Under the pieces are notes generated by a model. It worked only from the letters and a program-made list of their open reading frames with translations, was not told the DNA's origin and did not search any database. This document shows, one piece after another, positions 29,575 through 42,338 of a stretch of 64,000 nucleotides of DNA. This DNA comes from Methylomonas methanica MC09 (GTDB lineage: Bacteria > Pseudomonadota > Gammaproteobacteria > Methylococcales > Methylomonadaceae). The stretch is taken from positions 3,720,001-3,784,000 of the forward strand of contig NC_015572.1 of NCBI RefSeq assembly GCF_000214665.1, written 5' to 3'. The first letter of the stretch is position 1. Each line of letters starts with the position of its first letter. The translations under genes were made by a program, and so were the position numbers.

Positions 29575-30885
29575 ATGAGATATATAACCGCGATCGCATT
29601 ACTTGCCACAAGTTTAGGCAGTCATGCTTCCCCATTTTTAAATGACGAACAAAGACTCGGCGAACGTTTGTTTAGCGATAAAAACCTGTCGTTAAACAAA
29701 AACCAGGCGTGCGCCAGTTGCCATAGCTTAAGCCCGGCACATGCAAAATTCCCTCAAACTAAAAGGGTGCCCGGCTTTGTCGATGCGGAAAATGTCAAAT
29801 CAGGGAGCGCCGTCTCCAACGGCTCGATTGCAGGATTGACCGGCAACTTGAATGCTCCCAGCGCCGGCTATGCCGCGCATAGCCCGGAATTTCATTGGGA
29901 TGACGAGGAAGGTTTGTATATCGGCGGCCAATTCTGGAACGGCCGGGCCGCCGACCTTACGGAACAGGCGAAAATGCCTTTCCTTAATCCCGTGGAAATG
30001 GCGATGCCCAGCGAGCTTGCCGTGGTGAACCGCTTGAAACAAGATAAAACTTATCGGCGTTTATTCCGCGAGGTTTACGGCCTGAATTTGAACGAGATTA
30101 ACCATTCCGCCGATCAAGCCGCTAACGCCGCGCGGATTTTTCAAGCCGCCGCACAAGCGATCAGCGCCTATGAACAAACCGCCGTATTCAATAAATTCAA
30201 CTCCAAATTCGACTATGTGCTGGCTGGAAAAACCCGCTTTACACCGTTGGAAGCTCAGGGGTTTGAAGTGTTCAACCGCGAAGATAAAGGCAATTGCGCC
30301 GCCTGCCACGTCAGCGAAGCGACCGTTGCGGAAGACGGCAGTATCGAGCCGCCTTTATTCACCGACTTTAGTTACGACAACATCGGCCTGCCCCGCAACG
30401 TGAATATTCCTGGCAACCCTGAACCGAATCCCGGCTTGGGCGGACGCACGGATTTGACCACCGACGCGGCGGACGAATTGGGTAAACACAAGGTCATGTC
30501 GTTGCGTAATATCGCTATCACCGCGCCCTACGGCCACAACGGCTCGATGGCGACCCTGGAGCAAATCGTCCACTTTTACAATACCCGCGATACGTTGGGC
30601 AGCGTCGACGATATCAATCACCCCGGATTCGGCAAAACCGGCTGGCCGGAACCCGAATTCAGCGAAAATCTTAACAGCGATGAGCTTGGCAATCTCGGTT
30701 TAAGCGACGATGAAGAAAAAGCCCTGGTGGCCTTTCTGAAGACCTTGACGGACGACTATCCGAAATGGGGCCACGATCGCCGCGTACCGCCTTGGTCGCC
30801 GTCGCCTTTTGCGCAAACAGTAAGACCGCATAAAGGCGGATTTTTCCACACCCGGCTGAATCGCATCTTGCGTAAGCACCGCTAA
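29575..30885 (+). CDS. Di-heme cytochrome c peroxidase / MauG-family protein
   Basis: The 436-residue protein has a signal peptide (MRYITAIALLATSLGSHA) and two heme c sites: CASCH near residue 44 and CAACH near residue 242. Conserved features of the family include GGQFWNGRA and KVMSLRNIAITAPYGHNGSM. Members are periplasmic and either reduce hydrogen peroxide (CcpA) or oxidise protein residues (MauG, MbnH). The sequence does not tell which. GGAGATAGGGC precedes the ATG. The Fur-like box and position after the siderophore operon suggest iron-dependent expression. No MbnP-type partner is visible next to it. Confidence 0.87.
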   Translation: MRYITAIALLATSLGSHASPFLNDEQRLGERLFSDKNLSLNKNQACASCHSLSPAHAKFPQTKRVPGFVDAENVKSGSAVSNGSIAGLTGNLNAPSAGYAAHSPEFHWDDEEGLYIGGQFWNGRAADLTEQAKMPFLNPVEMAMPSELAVVNRLKQDKTYRRLFREVYGLNLNEINHSADQAANAARIFQAAAQAISAYEQTAVFNKFNSKFDYVLAGKTRFTPLEAQGFEVFNREDKGNCAACHVSEATVAEDGSIEPPLFTDFSYDNIGLPRNVNIPGNPEPNPGLGGRTDLTTDAADELGKHKVMSLRNIAITAPYGHNGSMATLEQIVHFYNTRDTLGSVDDINHPGFGKTGWPEPEFSENLNSDELGNLGLSDDEEKALVAFLKTLTDDYPKWGHDRRVPPWSPSPFAQTVRPHKGGFFHTRLNRILRKHR

Positions 30886-30944
30886 ACCCCACCGTGCGGG
30901 GCCGGGCCGAGCAAACCGGTTCCGCACACTCAAACACACAGACA

Positions 30945-32255
30945 TCAAAGCTTGCGTAAATGATCCAGCTTGCTCTTGATCTTGATTTCCAAGCCCCGTT
31001 CGACGGGTTGGTAATAACGCCGGCCTTGCAACGCTTCGGGGAAATAATTTTCGCCGGCGGCGTAGGCGTTTTCCTCGTTATGGGCGTAACGATATTCCGC
31101 TCCATGACCCAATTCCTTCATTAACTTGGTGGGCGCGTTACGCAGATGTATCGGCACGTCCAACGAACCGCTGTTGCGAGCGTCGGCCATCGCCGCCTTG
31201 TAGGCTACGTAAACCGCATTGCTTTTCGGCGCGCAAGCCAAATAAACGATGGCTTGTGCCAACGATAGCTCGCCTTCCGGACTACCCAATCGTTCATAGG
31301 CATGAGCGGCGTTCAGCGCCAGCTCCAATCCGCGCGGGTCGGCATTGCCGATATCCTCAGATGCCATCCGCACCACCCGGCGGGCGATATACAACGGGTC
31401 GCAGCCGCCGTCTATCATGCGGCAAAACCAATACAATGCCGCATCCGGGTCGGTGCCGCGAACCGATTTGTGCAAAGCGGAAATCTGGTCGTAGAAGATA
31501 TCGCCGCCTTTGTCGAAACGGGCCGCATGGCCTTGCAGCACTTCCTCCAACACGTCGCGGTTGACCTCCTCCCGGCCGTCGACCGTTTCCGCCAGATCGG
31601 CGGCAATTTGCAGGATATTCAGACAGCGGCGGGCATCGCCGTCGGCCGCCTTGGCGATTAGTAGTAGCACATCGTCTTCGATAGCCAGATTCCGCTCACC
31701 CAGCCCCCTCTGCTTGTCGGCCAGTGCGTTTTTCAGCAAGGCCAGCAAGGCCTCAGGCTCTATGCTACGCATCACATACACCCGTAAACGGGACAGTAAG
31801 GCGTTATTCAATTCGAACGACGGATTTTCGGTGGTGGCGCCGAATAAAATGATGCTGCCGCTTTCGATAGGCGCCAATAGCGAATCCTGCTGGCTTTTGG
31901 AAAAGCGGTGAATCTCGTCTATGAACACCACGGTATTCATGTTGCGAGTCAATTTGACCTGTTCGGCTTCCGCCACGGCGGCGCGGATTTCCTTGACGCC
32001 CGCCATCACCGCCGATAATTCGATGAAATGGCAATCGGCGCTGCTGGCGATGATTTTGGCCAGCGTGGTTTTACCGACGCCGGGCGGCCCCCAAAACACC
32101 AGGGAATGCGGAATACCTTGGTCTATGGCGGCACGCAGCGATTTACCCTTGGCTAATAAATGCTGCTGGCCGATAAACTCATCCAGGGTTGCGGGCCGCA
32201 TTCTGGCCGCCAGCGGTGCATCGGGATGCGTTATTAAAGTATGAGCTTTAGTCAT
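30945..32255 (-). CDS. rarA: Replication-associated recombination AAA+ ATPase RarA (MgsA)
   Basis: The 436-residue protein matches RarA/MgsA in length and order: N-terminal PLAARMRPATLDEFIGQQHLL, Walker A GPPGVGKTT near residue 57, Walker B VVFIDEIHRFSKSQQD, sensor 1 GATTENPSF, and the C-terminal tetramerisation region YFPEALQGRRYYQP. The family acts at stalled replication forks and binds SSB. The gene converges on the peroxidase gene (59-bp gap) and is divergent from accA, with an 81-bp shared upstream region. Confidence 0.95.
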   Translation of the reverse strand: MTKAHTLITHPDAPLAARMRPATLDEFIGQQHLLAKGKSLRAAIDQGIPHSLVFWGPPGVGKTTLAKIIASSADCHFIELSAVMAGVKEIRAAVAEAEQVKLTRNMNTVVFIDEIHRFSKSQQDSLLAPIESGSIILFGATTENPSFELNNALLSRLRVYVMRSIEPEALLALLKNALADKQRGLGERNLAIEDDVLLLIAKAADGDARRCLNILQIAADLAETVDGREEVNRDVLEEVLQGHAARFDKGGDIFYDQISALHKSVRGTDPDAALYWFCRMIDGGCDPLYIARRVVRMASEDIGNADPRGLELALNAAHAYERLGSPEGELSLAQAIVYLACAPKSNAVYVAYKAAMADARNSGSLDVPIHLRNAPTKLMKELGHGAEYRYAHNEENAYAAGENYFPEALQGRRYYQPVERGLEIKIKSKLDHLRKL

Positions 32256-32336
32256 GATCCGGTAAAACTGATAGGCAATAGCCGTATTTTTCTTTAGAAT
32301 TGCCAGCCATTTTATTGATTCTGACGCCGGATTGAC

Positions 32337-33311
32337 ATGGATTTAAAATTTTTAGATTTCGAACAGCCCATTGCCGAACTGCAGGCCAAGATAGAAGAGC
32401 TGCGTAAGGTAGAGCTGGACAACCATTTCGATATTTCCGAAACCTTGAAACTGCTGGAGCAAAAATGCGAAGGCCTGACCGAGAGTATTTTCAGCGATTT
32501 GTCCGATTGGCAGATCTCTCAATTGTCGCGTCATCCGGGCCGTCCTTACACGCTGGACTACATCAACCTGATGTTCACCGACTTTCATGAATTGCACGGC
32601 GACCGTACCTATGCCGACGATCCGGCCATCGTCTGCGGTTTGGCCAGACTGGAAGGTCAGCCTATCGTGGTGATCGGCCACCAAAAAGGCCGCGACACCA
32701 AGGAAAAAATCTACCGCAACTTCGGCATGCCGCGCCCGGAAGGTTATCGTAAAGCCTTGCGAGTCATGAAAATGGCCGAACGCTTTCAGCTACCGATTAT
32801 TTGTTTAATCGACACCCCGGGCGCCTATCCCGGCATCGGCGCGGAAGAACGCGGCCAAAGCGAGGCCATTGCCCGCAACCTGTTCGAAATGTCCAAACTG
32901 CGTACGCCTATCATTTGCACCGTGATCGGCGAAGGCGGCTCCGGCGGCGCGCTGGCGATTGGGGTGGGCGACCGTTTATTGATGCTGGAATACAGCACCT
33001 ATGCGGTGATTTCGCCGGAAGGCTGCGCCTCGATTCTGTGGAAAAGCGCCGACAAGGCTCAATTGGCCGCGGAAGCCATGGGCATTACCTCGGACCGGGT
33101 TCGCGAACAAGGTTTCTTGGACGAAGTGGTACGCGAACCGGTCGGCGGCGGCCATCGCAATTTCGAAAAAGTCGCCTTAAACCTGCGGGAAGCCCTGTTG
33201 CGCCACATGGATGAACTGAACCAGGAAGTCAAAGACATGGATAAAATGCTGGAAAAACGCTATCTACGCATCATGCGTTTCGGCTCTTATATTGAGGAGC
33301 CGGTGAAATAA
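32337..33311 (+). CDS. accA: Acetyl-CoA carboxylase carboxyltransferase subunit alpha
   Basis: The 324-residue protein matches AccA over its whole length: N-terminal [58 protein letters not shown], the [18 protein letters not shown] motif and [15 protein letters not shown], which shapes the oxyanion and CoA site. With AccD it transfers the carboxyl group from biotin to acetyl-CoA, the first step of fatty-acid synthesis. It is transcribed alone here and ends at a strong terminator about 70 bp downstream. Confidence 0.97.
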   Translation: MDLKFLDFEQPIAELQAKIEELRKVELDNHFDISETLKLLEQKCEGLTESIFSDLSDWQISQLSRHPGRPYTLDYINLMFTDFHELHGDRTYADDPAIVCGLARLEGQPIVVIGHQKGRDTKEKIYRNFGMPRPEGYRKALRVMKMAERFQLPIICLIDTPGAYPGIGAEERGQSEAIARNLFEMSKLRTPIICTVIGEGGSGGALAIGVGDRLLMLEYSTYAVISPEGCASILWKSADKAQLAAEAMGITSDRVREQGFLDEVVREPVGGGHRNFEKVALNLREALLRHMDELNQEVKDMDKMLEKRYLRIMRFGSYIEEPVK

Positions 33312-33382
33312 GCCGGCCGAAAATACAGTAACCGCCGCGTTTCGGACAAGCCGTACAATGTCCGGCCGCGCGCTGAACCCCA

Positions 33383-33416
33383 AATACCCGGTTGGTTTGC
33401 CAACCGGGTATTTTTT
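33383..33416 (+). terminator. Rho-independent terminator after accA
   Basis: A 13-bp perfect stem (AATACCCGGTTGG / CCAACCGGGTATT, loop TTTG) followed by a run of Ts. It separates accA from the toxin-like gene. Confidence 0.92.
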
Positions 33417-33538
33417 TGGTTATCGTGCACACCGATACGGCACTTAGACTTTTCATATTCCGCTTGCGGGCGAACGTAGCGCCAACACGACAATACCCTG
33501 CGCTTGCCCGATACCCAGGCGGACTAAGAGGCTTTACT

Positions 33539-34243
33539 ATGGCGGACAACACACGGAAAGATAGAGAAACATTCGAAAGCGCCATCCGGGCCCTGGAGTC
33601 GGAAATTGCCAACATTGGCGCACATCTCGCGATAGATTCGGCTGCAAGGCAAGCATACGCCATGCAGGTGCAAGCCATGTCCACGGAACTGAGAATGATG
33701 GCGTCCGCTGGAAAAATAAGCTGGGCGCAAGCGGCTCAAAAAGCAAACGCAACCCGAAATTTGATCATGGATGTAGTCAGAAACCGGAGCACGCCGGTTG
33801 GACTGGCCATTGCCCAACAAATGAAGCAACAAGGAATCACTTTAAATGAAATTATTGCCAAGAAAGCTCAAAGCTTGTACGGCGACAAGATTTCATTCAC
33901 CAACCTGTCTTTAGAAAAACAAAATAAGGTTTACGCGGAAGTCGTCAAGTCGGCAGGAAAATCCAACCCAAAAGTAACATCCGCCATGATAAAGCTCTCG
34001 CGCGCCGGCAGAGGGCTAATATTCCTATCGGTGGCATTATCGGTATACACGGTCGCAACATCGGAAAACAAACTGGCAACCGCCGGCAAGGAAATAGCGG
34101 TTACGGGCGCGGGAATTGGCGGCGGCATTGCCGGCGGAGCAATTGCCGGTCTGGCGTGCGGGCCCGGCGCACCGGTGTGTGTTACGCTGGGAGCCTTTGT
34201 CGGAGGGGCTGTAGCGGCTTTTGGCATAGATTTAATTTGGTGA
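33539..34243 (+). CDS. Glycine-zipper protein, candidate membrane-acting toxin
   Basis: The 234-residue protein (start chosen at ATG 33539; the frame is open further upstream but there is no other good start) has a helical N-terminal part (about 1-150), a hydrophobic segment (GLIFLSVALSVYTV, about 160-175) and a C-terminal Gly-rich hydrophobic tail starting GAGIGGGIAGGAIAGLACG and ending FGIDLIW. Such glycine-zipper tails occur at the ends of polymorphic and type VI secretion toxins that form membrane pores. No secretion marker (PAAR, VgrG, RHS) is present here. The 155-residue gene just downstream is a candidate immunity protein. The toxin call is an inference. Confidence 0.5.
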   Translation: MADNTRKDRETFESAIRALESEIANIGAHLAIDSAARQAYAMQVQAMSTELRMMASAGKISWAQAAQKANATRNLIMDVVRNRSTPVGLAIAQQMKQQGITLNEIIAKKAQSLYGDKISFTNLSLEKQNKVYAEVVKSAGKSNPKVTSAMIKLSRAGRGLIFLSVALSVYTVATSENKLATAGKEIAVTGAGIGGGIAGGAIAGLACGPGAPVCVTLGAFVGGAVAAFGIDLIW

Positions 34244-34253
34244 GTACTTATTA

Positions 34254-34721
34254 GTGAAACTTCTCAATGCTCAAGAATTTTCCATACGGCTAATCGATAA
34301 ATCGACCGATAAGATGCCGCCCAAAAGCCAGTTAGTGATAAATGGCAACGCTATCGATTCGTTCATAGAAGGCGCAACCTTGGAAGCGTGCGTTACATAT
34401 CTCGAATTCCATCTGGTATTCGTCACTAACGATTGCCCCTACGAGGAATCGCTGAATATCTATCTACTGAGTAAATCCTACGAAATCCTGGATTCCGCGA
34501 CTTTAGCCTGGCCCTACGGAACCGGATCGTTCAAGATCCTGGATATCGTTGAACCTAATTTAATTGTTTTTCGATTCTTTACAGAAAAGCCTTGGGAAGT
34601 AGAGTTATTTCCGGAAGAACGACTGCTTTTCCCGTTTATGCGCGAGCCTCGCGGAGTTTGGAGAAAATTCAAACTAAGATGCCATTTCAAAGTGCGTGAA
34701 AAACCAATACCGAACCGCTAA
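34254..34721 (+). CDS. Candidate immunity protein of the upstream glycine-zipper gene
   Basis: The 155-residue acidic-to-neutral soluble protein starts at GTG 34254, 10 bp after the preceding stop. No signal peptide, membrane segment or known family is seen. Its size, tight spacing and same-strand position behind the possible toxin fit an immunity gene, but a pore-forming toxin usually has a membrane immunity protein, and this one has no clear membrane segment. This makes the pairing uncertain. Confidence 0.4.
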   Translation: MKLLNAQEFSIRLIDKSTDKMPPKSQLVINGNAIDSFIEGATLEACVTYLEFHLVFVTNDCPYEESLNIYLLSKSYEILDSATLAWPYGTGSFKILDIVEPNLIVFRFFTEKPWEVELFPEERLLFPFMREPRGVWRKFKLRCHFKVREKPIPNR

Positions 34722-34822
34722 AATCGATTTAACCGGACAATGGCTCCGGCAATTCCAGCCCTATAATATCGGCTGTTTTCAAAAACGGCTTGGCCTGCAC
34801 CGGGCTTTTTTATCGGCTTAAC

Positions 34823-36151
34823 ATGTCCCTACTCGACTATTCATCCATAGCCCACCTGATCCCGGCAAACAGCGGAAACATTTACATCGCCTATAGCGGC
34901 GGCATCGACTCACATGTGTTACTGCATTTATGCGCCAGTCAAGCCGATTTACACGCCCGCATTACCGCCGTTTACGTCCATCACGGCTTACAAGCTCAGG
35001 CGGATGACTGGGCCGCCCATTGCGACAATCAATCAACAGCATTAGGCATAGGTTTTCTGTGCCTGAAAGTCGATGCTAAAGCCGCCAACGGCGAAAGCCC
35101 GGAAGCAGCCGCCCGACAGGCTCGCTACAAAGCCTTAATGACATTAATCCAGTCGGACGATTTAGTGTTATTTGCCCAGCACCGGGAAGATCAAATGGAA
35201 ACCGTGCTGCTGCAACTATTTCGCGGAGCCGGCGTTCGGGGCTTGGCCGCCATGCCGCTCGCCGCGCCTTTCGGCCGGGGCAGCCTGATTAGGCCGCTGC
35301 TACCTATTCCCAAATCGGCCATCCGGGAATATGCGCGCGTTCACCGTTTGAACTGGGTAGAAGACCCCAGCAATCAAAGCAGCGATTTCGACCGCAATTT
35401 TCTGCGCAATCAAGTGATACCGCTGTTAAAACAGCGTTGGCCGTCGTTGGATAAAACCGTTGCGCGCAGCGCCCAGCATTGCGCCGAAGCCTCGGCGCTT
35501 ATAGCTACCTGGAATAGCGCCCACCTCGGCAGTTTGGCCAATCCCGAAGACAACAGTCTGAACATAGACAAACTAAAGTCATTGGAGGATGCGGAAATTA
35601 CCGGGCTGTTACGGCATTGGTTCAGTTCGCTGGGCTTAAAACCGCCCAGCCAGGCGCTGCTGCAAACTGTGAAACAACAATTTCTGCACAGCGACGCTTT
35701 CGCTAACCCGCATTTGGTTACGCAGGGGCATGTGCTGAAAAAATACCGGCAAACCTTGTATTGCCTGACCGAAAAAACCTTTGCCCCGCTGCCTGACGCG
35801 CAGGACTGGCCGGCCGAAAAGTGCACAATGCGACTAGCTAACGATTGCGTTTTATCGTTAACCACCACTAACGCCGGCATCAGTCAATCGCTTTGGCACG
35901 GCAGCGAAATTACCTTAAAACCGCGTAGCGGCGGCGAAAAACTCAAACTGGCAAACCGGGCGGGCCGACACGATTTAAAAAAGCTGTTTCAGGAAGCCGG
36001 CATCCCGCCCTGGGAACGACAGAGCCGCCCATTGATTTATCTGAACGGTCAACTGGCGGCGGTAGCGGGTTTATGGATTGCCGAATGGGCTTGCGCGCAA
36101 ATTGACGCCGGCTGCTATCGGATCACTTGGCAACCGCCGCAAAGCGTGTGA
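34823..36151 (+). CDS. tilS: tRNA(Ile)-lysidine synthetase
   Basis: The 442-residue protein matches TilS: PP-loop SGGIDS at residues 25-30, VHHGLQAQADDWAAHC, AARQARYKAL, LFAQHREDQMETVLLQLFRGAGVRGLAAM, and the C-terminal domain ending LKKLFQEAGIPPWERQSRPLIY. It modifies the wobble C34 of tRNA-Ile(CAU) to lysidine so that AUA is read as isoleucine, and is essential. ATG 34823 is chosen as the usual family start; the frame is open upstream. It stands first in a run with two small membrane proteins and a diguanylate cyclase. Confidence 0.95.
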   Translation: MSLLDYSSIAHLIPANSGNIYIAYSGGIDSHVLLHLCASQADLHARITAVYVHHGLQAQADDWAAHCDNQSTALGIGFLCLKVDAKAANGESPEAAARQARYKALMTLIQSDDLVLFAQHREDQMETVLLQLFRGAGVRGLAAMPLAAPFGRGSLIRPLLPIPKSAIREYARVHRLNWVEDPSNQSSDFDRNFLRNQVIPLLKQRWPSLDKTVARSAQHCAEASALIATWNSAHLGSLANPEDNSLNIDKLKSLEDAEITGLLRHWFSSLGLKPPSQALLQTVKQQFLHSDAFANPHLVTQGHVLKKYRQTLYCLTEKTFAPLPDAQDWPAEKCTMRLANDCVLSLTTTNAGISQSLWHGSEITLKPRSGGEKLKLANRAGRHDLKKLFQEAGIPPWERQSRPLIYLNGQLAAVAGLWIAEWACAQIDAGCYRITWQPPQSV

Positions 36152-36184
36152 TGATTGCAATCAGGCAATATTGGGAGGTGCTCA

Positions 36185-36367
36185 ATGGAATTAATTCATT
36201 CCGCAATCATCGGCATGACGATTGTGATACCGACAATCTTGATCTATAAAAAAGCCGGCCTTAATCCGCTATGGGCGGCACTGGTATTCTTACCGATTGT
36301 CGGACTGCTGGCGGTATTCATGCAGCTGTGTTTCCAAAGCTGGCCTAACAGTAAACGGGGGCATTAA
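36185..36367 (+). CDS. Small membrane protein (paralogue of the next gene)
   Basis: The 60-residue protein begins after a GGGAGGTG ribosome site and has two hydrophobic stretches around the motif KKAGLNPLWAALVFLPIVGLL, ending FQSWPNSKRGH. The next gene encodes a clear relative (KAG....W....LVPIV....F..WPE), so they probably arose by tandem duplication and may act together. The function is unknown. Confidence 0.7.
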   Translation: MELIHSAIIGMTIVIPTILIYKKAGLNPLWAALVFLPIVGLLAVFMQLCFQSWPNSKRGH

Positions 36368-36369
36368 CC

Positions 36370-36567
36370 ATGACTCTGTTTTTTATTTTATTGCCGGCTT
36401 ATATCCTGTTTTGCCTGTGGCTGGGTTACCGGATTTTGCAAAAAGCCGGTTTCGATGGCCGTTGGACATTGATTTTGCTGGTACCGATAGTCAACGTCAT
36501 CATGATTTGGGTTTTCGCCTTCAGCCATTGGCCTGAATTGAGAGCCGACGTCAAACAGGATTTATGA
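36370..36567 (+). CDS. Small membrane protein (paralogue of the previous gene)
   Basis: The 65-residue protein has two membrane segments with the shared core LQKAGFDGRWTLILLVPIV and the end HWPELRADVKQDL. It starts 2 bp after the preceding gene and overlaps the diguanylate cyclase gene by 4 bp (ATGA), so translation is coupled. A role in that cyclase's signalling is possible but unproven. Confidence 0.72.
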   Translation: MTLFFILLPAYILFCLWLGYRILQKAGFDGRWTLILLVPIVNVIMIWVFAFSHWPELRADVKQDL

Positions 36568-38036
36568 GCAACAAAAGCATCATGAGGCTGCCGGCCATTC
36601 TTCTTCCAGTCATCTTTTTTATTGTTTTCGATAGCATTGCCCTGATTCTTAATTTCTGGATTTCCGACAAACTGGAAAAAAGCGCCGTAGCGATCAACCT
36701 GTCCGGACGGCAGCGCATGTTGACGCAACGCATGGCCAAGTCGTTGATGATGTTGCAAATTGCCGACAGCGACGCCGATAGAAAGAGCGCATTCGAGGAG
36801 TTTTCCAATACGGTCGATCTATTCGACAAAACCCTCACCGGCTTCCTCAAAGGCGGCATGACCCTGGGCGGCGACGGCAATCCCATCTTTCTACCGCCGG
36901 CCCAAGCACAAAACGCCGCACCGATAATCGCCTCCGCCGCGCAATTATGGCAACAGGTAAGGCAGGCCTTACTGCCGGGGTTGTCTTCCGATGCGTTGGC
37001 GGCAAAGCAAAACACGGCGCAGGCTCTACAGGCGGTACAAACTTATAATCTGGAATTATTGCGGTTGATGAATAATCTGACCAGCGCTCTGGAACAAAAT
37101 GTCACCGAGGAAGTTTTTTTCCTCAGAAGCTTGCAAGCCAGCCTTTTGATATTGGCGTTGCTCAACTTTGCCCTGGTGTGTAAGCGCTTATTGAAACAAA
37201 TCCGTCAATCGCAAGACAACCTGGGCGCCTTGCAAAACATTATCGATTCTATAGAAACAGGCGTTCTTCTTTATGGCGGCAACCGGGTAATTCGTTCTGC
37301 CAACAAACCGGCGGGACAATTGTTCGGCTACGAACCGTCCGAGTTGATCGGCAAATCATTGGATCGGCTGATTACCCTGGATCGGGAACGAAACTTGGGC
37401 ATCAAGCGCGACAATAGTACCTTCGTCGCCAAAATAAACACCCAAACCCTGTTCGAAATGAATCAGCAAATCGGCTTGTGCACTATTGTGGATGTCAGCG
37501 AACAGGAACATAAAGAACACGCCCTCAGGCAACTGGCTTTTTACGATGCGCTCACCGGCCTGCCCAACCGCATTTTACTGATGGAACGTCTGCAGCAGGA
37601 ATTGCTGCGCTGCAAACGCGAAGCCAAATTTCTGGTGGTGATGTTCGCGGACCTGGACGGCTTCAAGCCCGTCAACGACAATCTGGGTCATGAAGCAGGC
37701 GACGTTTTATTAAAGCAAGTCGGCACGCGCTTCCAACAATGTTGCCGCGAGGTCGACACCGTCGCCCGCTACGGCGGAGACGAGTTCGTGTTTATCCTGA
37801 CCGGCCTGCAAAACCAGCAGTCGGCCACGCAAACGGCTAAAAACATCGTCGAGAACATTCACCGGACATTTCAGGTAAATCAGCAAGCGGTTCGGATCGG
37901 CACCAGTATCGGTATAGCCATTTATCCCAGCGACCATTCGGAAGCGGCGTTGCTGATTAAATTCGCCGACGAAGCCATGTATTTTGCCAAACAGCAAGGC
38001 AAAAACCGCTATGCCTTCGCCTCGGAATTACATTAA
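36564..38036 (+). CDS. Diguanylate cyclase with PilJ-type sensor and PAS domain
   Basis: The 490-residue protein has an N-terminal membrane anchor (about 10-30), a periplasmic PilJ/NarX-type four-helix domain (about 35-190) with the signature INLSGRQRMLTQRMAKSLM, a second membrane segment (about 193-210), a PAS domain (about 225-315) and a GGDEF domain (about 325-485) starting DALTGLPNRI with RYGGDEFVFIL. It should synthesise cyclic di-GMP in response to a periplasmic cue. The related NarX/NarQ signature binds nitrate in other proteins, but that ligand is not proven here. It overlaps the small membrane-protein gene. Confidence 0.9.
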   Translation: MSNKSIMRLPAILLPVIFFIVFDSIALILNFWISDKLEKSAVAINLSGRQRMLTQRMAKSLMMLQIADSDADRKSAFEEFSNTVDLFDKTLTGFLKGGMTLGGDGNPIFLPPAQAQNAAPIIASAAQLWQQVRQALLPGLSSDALAAKQNTAQALQAVQTYNLELLRLMNNLTSALEQNVTEEVFFLRSLQASLLILALLNFALVCKRLLKQIRQSQDNLGALQNIIDSIETGVLLYGGNRVIRSANKPAGQLFGYEPSELIGKSLDRLITLDRERNLGIKRDNSTFVAKINTQTLFEMNQQIGLCTIVDVSEQEHKEHALRQLAFYDALTGLPNRILLMERLQQELLRCKREAKFLVVMFADLDGFKPVNDNLGHEAGDVLLKQVGTRFQQCCREVDTVARYGGDEFVFILTGLQNQQSATQTAKNIVENIHRTFQVNQQAVRIGTSIGIAIYPSDHSEAALLIKFADEAMYFAKQQGKNRYAFASELH

Positions 38037-38159
38037 ATATCGTCCGTGCGGTTTTTCCGGGGCTTAAAGCAGTTGCGCAGTCGAGCTGCAATTAAAAAGG
38101 CATTCCAAGCGCAAAACTGCTAAAATCAGCGACTTTTCCGACCCCTTGCTATTCGCTAA

Positions 38160-41956
<3,797 letters not shown>

Positions 41957-41963
41957 TGAAACG

Positions 41964-42032
41964 GCCGGGTTGCGGCATTGCCAAAACCCGGCTATAAATT
42001 CGAGTGCCGGGTTGCGTTTCGCCTAACCCGGC
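41964..42032. terminator. Two tandem GCCGGGTT/AACCCGGC hairpins
   Basis: The stems at 41964-41992 and 42006-42032 use the same 8-bp arms with loops of 13 and 11 bases. Neither has a real T-run. They may stabilise the eno mRNA or weaken read-through into ftsB, or be a small repeat. Confidence 0.5.
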
Positions 42033-42059
42033 CCACGATTTTACTATTGAGATACCGCC

Positions 42060-42329
42060 ATTAAATCCATCATCATCCTCATCATTGCACTGATTATCCA
42101 CTTCCAATACAGGTTGTGGCTGGGCGATGCCAGCGTTTCGCAAATCAGCGACTACCGGCAACAACTGGACGAGTTGAACAAGGAAGCGCAGGAAAAGAAA
42201 GACCGCAACGATGCGCTGTACGCCGAGGTACTGGATTTGCGCCGCGGTTTGGAAACCATAGAAGAACGCGCCCGTTACGAGCTGGGCATGATCAAGGAAA
42301 ACGAAACCTTCTTTCAAGTGCTTGAATAG
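42060..42329 (+). CDS. ftsB: Cell-division protein FtsB (apparent ATT start)
   Basis: From 42060 the frame encodes a 89-residue protein: a short N-terminus (KSIIILIIALIIHFQYRLWLG) with the single membrane helix, then a coiled coil (about 25-70) and the conserved end YELGMIKENETFF. This is the FtsB family (FtsBLQ divisome complex), in its usual place between eno and ispD. The frame has a stop at 42048-42050, and no ATG, GTG or TTG lies before residue 19 (TTG 42114), which would delete the membrane helix. The codon at the normal family start is ATT (42060), a rare start known in infC. The upstream TTGAGAT is a weak ribosome site. Confidence 0.85.
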   Translation: MKSIIILIIALIIHFQYRLWLGDASVSQISDYRQQLDELNKEAQEKKDRNDALYAEVLDLRRGLETIEERARYELGMIKENETFFQVLE

Positions 42330-42338
42330 GTTCTTCAA

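Noticed and set aside
42114..42329. TTG start for FtsB
   Set aside because: It would delete the membrane helix that every FtsB needs; the ATT at 42060 is preferred.
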